Part shown: positions 61,441-64,000 of the stretch, piece after piece
Numbering within the stretch: position 1 is the stretch's first letter
Layout: every line of letters begins with the position of its first letter
Source: an uncultured Lachnospiraceae bacterium
GTDB taxonomy: Bacteria > Bacillota > Clostridia > Lachnospirales > Lachnospiraceae
Length of the DNA stretch: 64,000 bases
NCBI GenBank assembly: GCA_910580005.1
Contig: CAJTXH010000001.1
Span: forward strand, 43,670 to 107,669
Direction: 5' to 3'
Translations under genes and position numbers: made by a program
The notes under the pieces: model-generated
The model's database searches: none
The model's input: the letters and a program-made list of their open reading frames with translations, nothing else
What the model was told of the DNA's origin: nothing

Positions 61441-62640
61441 TCAGACGTTTATTTCTGCAATCCAGTAACCAAATACACCATACATTATCTTTCCAGGCCC
61501 TATTGGCTGGAAACTGTTAAAAGAAAATGCTGCTGCCCTTTTACTTTCCTGTTCACTAAATACACCAGGAACACCAAGTGCATAACAGCCACTGCTTAGT
61601 TTTGCAAATATAAGGTGCTTATAACAGTAATACCCATGCAGCAAAAACCTGTTATTAGCAAAAGACCAGAGACGTATAGGCATACATCCTATATCTTTTG
61701 GTTCTATCCTTACGCTTTCCTCTATATTTCCTGACTTAAAAGGATACATAACAGGAAAATTCCTAAAAATACGCATGCCAAAGTCCTCATCCTTCTTATT
61801 GTAATTCTTATAAGGACATGCGCTGCATCCATAAACGCTTTTTTCCTCTTCAATATCCTGTGTTTTAATATCTGGCTCCTGTTCTTTCTGGTTTGAAACC
61901 GTCTTTATATCCTCTTTTATGCTATTGCTGTTATTATTATCACTGCTATTACCGCTGGTGTTTTCCTGGCTGTTGTCTTTAATAGTATTTTCTTTAGCCA
62001 CATTTTCTAAAGCTGTATCTTTTTTAGCATTGTCTGTACTATTTTCATTATCTCCAGCCACTTCCACAGATGAGTCCCTGCTGGCATTATTTTTATTGGC
62101 ACTATCCACATTTTTGCTGTCTGCTGAACTTACTGCTATATTTCTGTTATCTGCAATAATACTGTTATCTGTTTTGGCATTACTGCTTCTGGAAATATCC
62201 GTGACAGTTTCTAATGCGCCTTTTTCCCTGTCCGTATTATCTAAGTCCCTGTCAAGCATATTTTTTTTATTTCCAATATAAATGCTTTCATTTGTCCAGC
62301 TTGTTGCATAATATTCCTTATCACTTATGTATATAACTGCCCCATCAAAATAGCTGGCAGGATGTCCACTTGAACACACATCCTCTGAATTAGTAACTGT
62401 CTTAACATGGAGGCTTCCGGAATGTGCTGACAGCCTTCCTATGCTTATATACTCTATTGCAGATAGTTCTTGTTTAAAAAGCCATACCTCTGGCATAAAA
62501 CTGGTTTCTATTGCCCTCATCTGCACTGTTACCCTGCACTGCCTTCCTTTCTGTTCAAGCCTGGCATAACCTATATTCTGCCCCTTTTCACCATTTAAAT
62601 ACTGGTAAAGATACGAAACAATCCGTCTGTACTGGTTCAT
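61441..62640 (-). CDS. DUF6128 domain protein with long Asn/Ser/Asp-rich linker
   Basis: 399 residues from ATG 62640 (GGAGGG five bases upstream). The first 125 residues ('YRRIVSYLYQYLNGEKGQNIGYARLEQKG', landmarks SYLYQYLNGEK and GYARLE) and the last 110 ('FRNFPVMYPFKSG', 'LRLWSFANNRFLLHGYYCYKHL' type; landmarks NNRFLLHGYY and GVPGVF) are typical of DUF6128 proteins of Lachnospiraceae. Between them is a low-complexity linker of about 140 residues rich in N, S, D, K, E. No signal peptide or helix. Function unknown; the family is often described as clan-specific. The short C-x2-C of 'YGCSACPYK' stands just before the second half. Confidence 0.7.
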   Translation of the reverse strand: MNQYRRIVSYLYQYLNGEKGQNIGYARLEQKGRQCRVTVQMRAIETSFMPEVWLFKQELSAIEYISIGRLSAHSGSLHVKTVTNSEDVCSSGHPASYFDGAVIYISDKEYYATSWTNESIYIGNKKNMLDRDLDNTDREKGALETVTDISRSSNAKTDNSIIADNRNIAVSSADSKNVDSANKNNASRDSSVEVAGDNENSTDNAKKDTALENVAKENTIKDNSQENTSGNSSDNNNSNSIKEDIKTVSNQKEQEPDIKTQDIEEEKSVYGCSACPYKNYNKKDEDFGMRIFRNFPVMYPFKSGNIEESVRIEPKDIGCMPIRLWSFANNRFLLHGYYCYKHLIFAKLSSGCYALGVPGVFSEQESKRAAAFSFNSFQPIGPGKIMYGVFGYWIAEINV

Positions 62641-62752
62641 CAAATCCCTCCATTCCAACACGTCTTATGGATGTTGTTATTAACTGGCTTATATGCCTCG
62701 CACTGCCTTATCAAACTATATTCATATTACAACATTAAATAGAACCAAAAAT

Positions 62753-62781
62753 TTGATTTTTTCTCTTCAAATGTTTATACT
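62753..62781 (+). promoter_or_regulatory. Promoter of the Mrp-like gene
   Basis: -35 TTGATT (62753-62758), 17 bases, -10 TATACT (62776-62781), about 30 bases before AGGAGGG. Confidence 0.6.
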
Positions 62782-62827
62782 ATATATGTTAGATTTAACC
62801 AATATTTAATTAGGAGGGTTATTTATT

Positions 62828-63652
62828 ATGGATGAAACTTGTACACATGACTGTTCAAATTGTAGTGCCAGTTGTGAAAGCAGAGACCCTAAAAGCTTGT
62901 TAGAGCCGCCTCACAAAGACAGCAGTATTAAAAAGGTTATAGGTATTATAAGCGGCAAAGGCGGTGTCGGGAAATCTATGGTATCTTCCATGCTTGCTGT
63001 TAATTTCCAGAAAAAGGGATTCCATACTGCTGTACTTGATGCTGATATTACAGGTCCGTCAATCCCTAAAGCCTTTGGCATAACAGAACGTGCAATGGGT
63101 GACGAAAGTGGTATTTTTCCTGTTACCAGCAAGACAGGCATACAGACAATGTCAGTAAACCTGCTTCTTGAAAACACTACTGACCCTGTTATATGGAGAG
63201 GTCCTGTTATAGCAGGTACTGTAAAGCAGTTCTGGCAGGATGTCATATGGAAAGATGTTGACTATATGTTTGTAGATATGCCACCAGGAACGGGTGATGT
63301 AGCACTTACTGTGTTCCAATCTATACCTGTAGACGGAATTGTTATTGTAACTTCCCCACAGGAACTTGTTTCCATGATTGTTTCTAAAGCTGTTAAAATG
63401 GCGCAGATGATGGATGTTCCTGTTATTGGAATTATTGAAAACATGAGTTATATAGAATGTCCTTGCTGTGGTGAACACATTGAGATGTTTGGTAAAAGCC
63501 ACCTTGATGAAGTTGCTGGTGAATATGGCATACCAGTACTTGGACGCATCCCTATGACACCTGCCATTGCTGCTGCAAGTGATGCAGGCAATGTGGAAGA
63601 ACTGGAATGTAACTGGTTTGATAATGCAATCACAGCAATAGAAAAAGTATAA
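62828..63652 (+). CDS. Mrp/NBP35 family P-loop ATPase (iron-sulphur carrier)
   Basis: 274 residues. The deviant Walker A 'ISGKGGVGKSMVSSMLA' (landmark GKGGVGKS), 'VLDADITGPSIPKAFG' and 'DYMFVDMPPGTGDVALT' identify an Mrp/ApbC/NBP35 ATPase. Four cysteines at the N-terminus (C5, C9, C12, C16) give the NBP35-type cluster-binding sequence, and a C-terminal 'CPCC' holds the bridging cluster of the dimer. It delivers Fe-S clusters to apo-enzymes in the cytosol. AGGAGGG is found nine bases before the ATG. Single gene, with a terminator after it. Confidence 0.93.
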   Translation: MDETCTHDCSNCSASCESRDPKSLLEPPHKDSSIKKVIGIISGKGGVGKSMVSSMLAVNFQKKGFHTAVLDADITGPSIPKAFGITERAMGDESGIFPVTSKTGIQTMSVNLLLENTTDPVIWRGPVIAGTVKQFWQDVIWKDVDYMFVDMPPGTGDVALTVFQSIPVDGIVIVTSPQELVSMIVSKAVKMAQMMDVPVIGIIENMSYIECPCCGEHIEMFGKSHLDEVAGEYGIPVLGRIPMTPAIAAASDAGNVEELECNWFDNAITAIEKV

Positions 63653-63677
63653 ATAAAATTTACAGCAATATTATAAT

Positions 63678-63727
63678 AAACTGGCCTCGCTGCCAGAATA
63701 CTACAAAGTACAGTGAGGCTGGTTTTA
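63678..63727 (+). terminator. Terminator after the Mrp-like gene
   Basis: A stem of about 13 bp with wobble pairs (63680-63692 with 63711-63723) and an 18-nt loop, followed by TTTT. The 100 bases after it hold nothing I can assign. Confidence 0.6.
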
Positions 63728-63832
63728 CTATTTATAAAATGCTGCTTTGCTGTTTTTTACCTATAGTCTATATTTTTCACTTGCCGTTATATAAATAATA
63801 CTCTTGTATTTTCTGTCTGTCTGAATAACCTG

Positions 63833-64000
63833 CTACGTAACATAATTTCCAGTTATCCTTTGTTGGCAGATGGACGCAGGGTTTCTGTGTCCGTCTAAAA
63901 CATATTCCACTCCAGGGCACGCTTGCGCTACGGTAGCTCACTCAGCGGCACATAAAATCTGAAAGAACCAGATTTAAATGCCGGCGGAGCTAAAGTGCCC
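63833..64000 (+). repeat. Structured palindromic repeat, copy B (cut by window end)
   Basis: From 63869 on it aligns with copy A: GGACGCAGG, TTTCTGTGTCC, ATTCCACTCCAG, GCACGCTT, CGCTACG, CATAAAATC and GCCGGCGG are shared. Its stems are GGGCAC/GTGCCC, GTAGCTC/GAGCTAA(C) and a short apical AAATCTG/CAGATTT, in the same order as in copy A. The upstream flank (63833-63855: ACGT, then AATTTCCAGTTAT) is the inverted match of the downstream flank of copy A. The right end is outside the window. Confidence 0.8.

Noticed and set aside
1..64000. CRISPR arrays, prophage, insertion sequences, tRNA or rRNA genes
   Set aside because: No regularly spaced repeats, no phage structural genes, no intact transposase and no tRNA/rRNA segments were recognised on reading; a tRNA scan could not be run.

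Overview
The window looks like chromosomal DNA of an AT-rich, low-GC Gram-positive anaerobe, most likely a member of the Lachnospiraceae (Clostridia). The reasons are AddAB instead of RecBCD, strong AGGAGG ribosome-binding sites, a large Bacillus/Clostridia-type SRP RNA next to tadA, a CIRCE element, a BirA-type biotin operator, and families common in Lachnospiraceae (DUF6128, DUF5662, divergent Sir2, cytidylate-kinase-like, Fn3/BIG2/LRR surface proteins). The species cannot be fixed from the sequence alone.

Layout. 1-3 kb: end of an SbsA-type Ig protein and a secreted Fn3 protein. 3-7 kb: a YesL-like membrane protein and a late cobalamin trio (cobQ/cbiP, cobT, cobU). 7-10 kb: a small membrane protein, a PAP2-like enzyme, a DUF5662 protein and an AraC regulator. 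10.5-16.6 kb: a heterodimeric ABC exporter, an acyl-ACP thioesterase, a YdcF-like protein and the AzlCD amino-acid exporter. 16.7-20 kb: an Agr-like LytTR regulator and GHKL kinase pair, then a preQ1-I riboswitch with queT. 20-27.3 kb: addB-addA and a decayed fragment. 27.9-30.6 kb: a lipoprotein, a divergent sirtuin and a cytidylate-kinase-like protein. 30.8-35.8 kb: a Bce-like ABC transporter plus two-component system. 35.8-36.4 kb: a structured repeat and a 29-aa toxin-like peptide gene. 36.7-37.7 kb: CIRCE-controlled hsp20 and an XRE protein. 37.8-43.1 kb: a BlaI-BlaR1 system converging on a large class B PBP. 43.3-46.4 kb: a restriction-modification island (C5 methyltransferase, MspI-like endonuclease, Vsr). 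46.4-51 kb: bioY and a divergent four-gene acyl-CoA operon around one BirA operator. 51-55 kb: a BIG2 protein, icd, a MYG1-like protein and an XRE regulator. 55-60.7 kb: a broken Rpn-family gene, a second relative of the repeat, an LRR protein, natBA, SRP RNA and tadA. 60.8-64 kb: a GNAT enzyme, a DUF6128 protein, an Mrp/NBP35 ATPase and a third copy of the repeat, cut by the window end.

Most notable signals. (1) A tiny membrane peptide gene of the holin-like-toxin kind whose predicted mRNA has perfectly complementary 5' and 3' ends, as in type I toxin messages. (2) A GC-richer hairpin repeat (two good copies, one truncated) whose stems keep pairing while their sequences differ. (3) A BirA operator placed exactly on the -35 boxes of two divergent promoters, putting a thiolase / acyl-CoA ligase / MaoC / nitroreductase operon under biotin control. 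(4) BlaI-type palindromes with the same geometry in the blaI promoter and in the promoter of the facing PBP gene.

Start codons were chosen by ribosome-binding site. Functions come from motif and family recognition only; no database search was possible.
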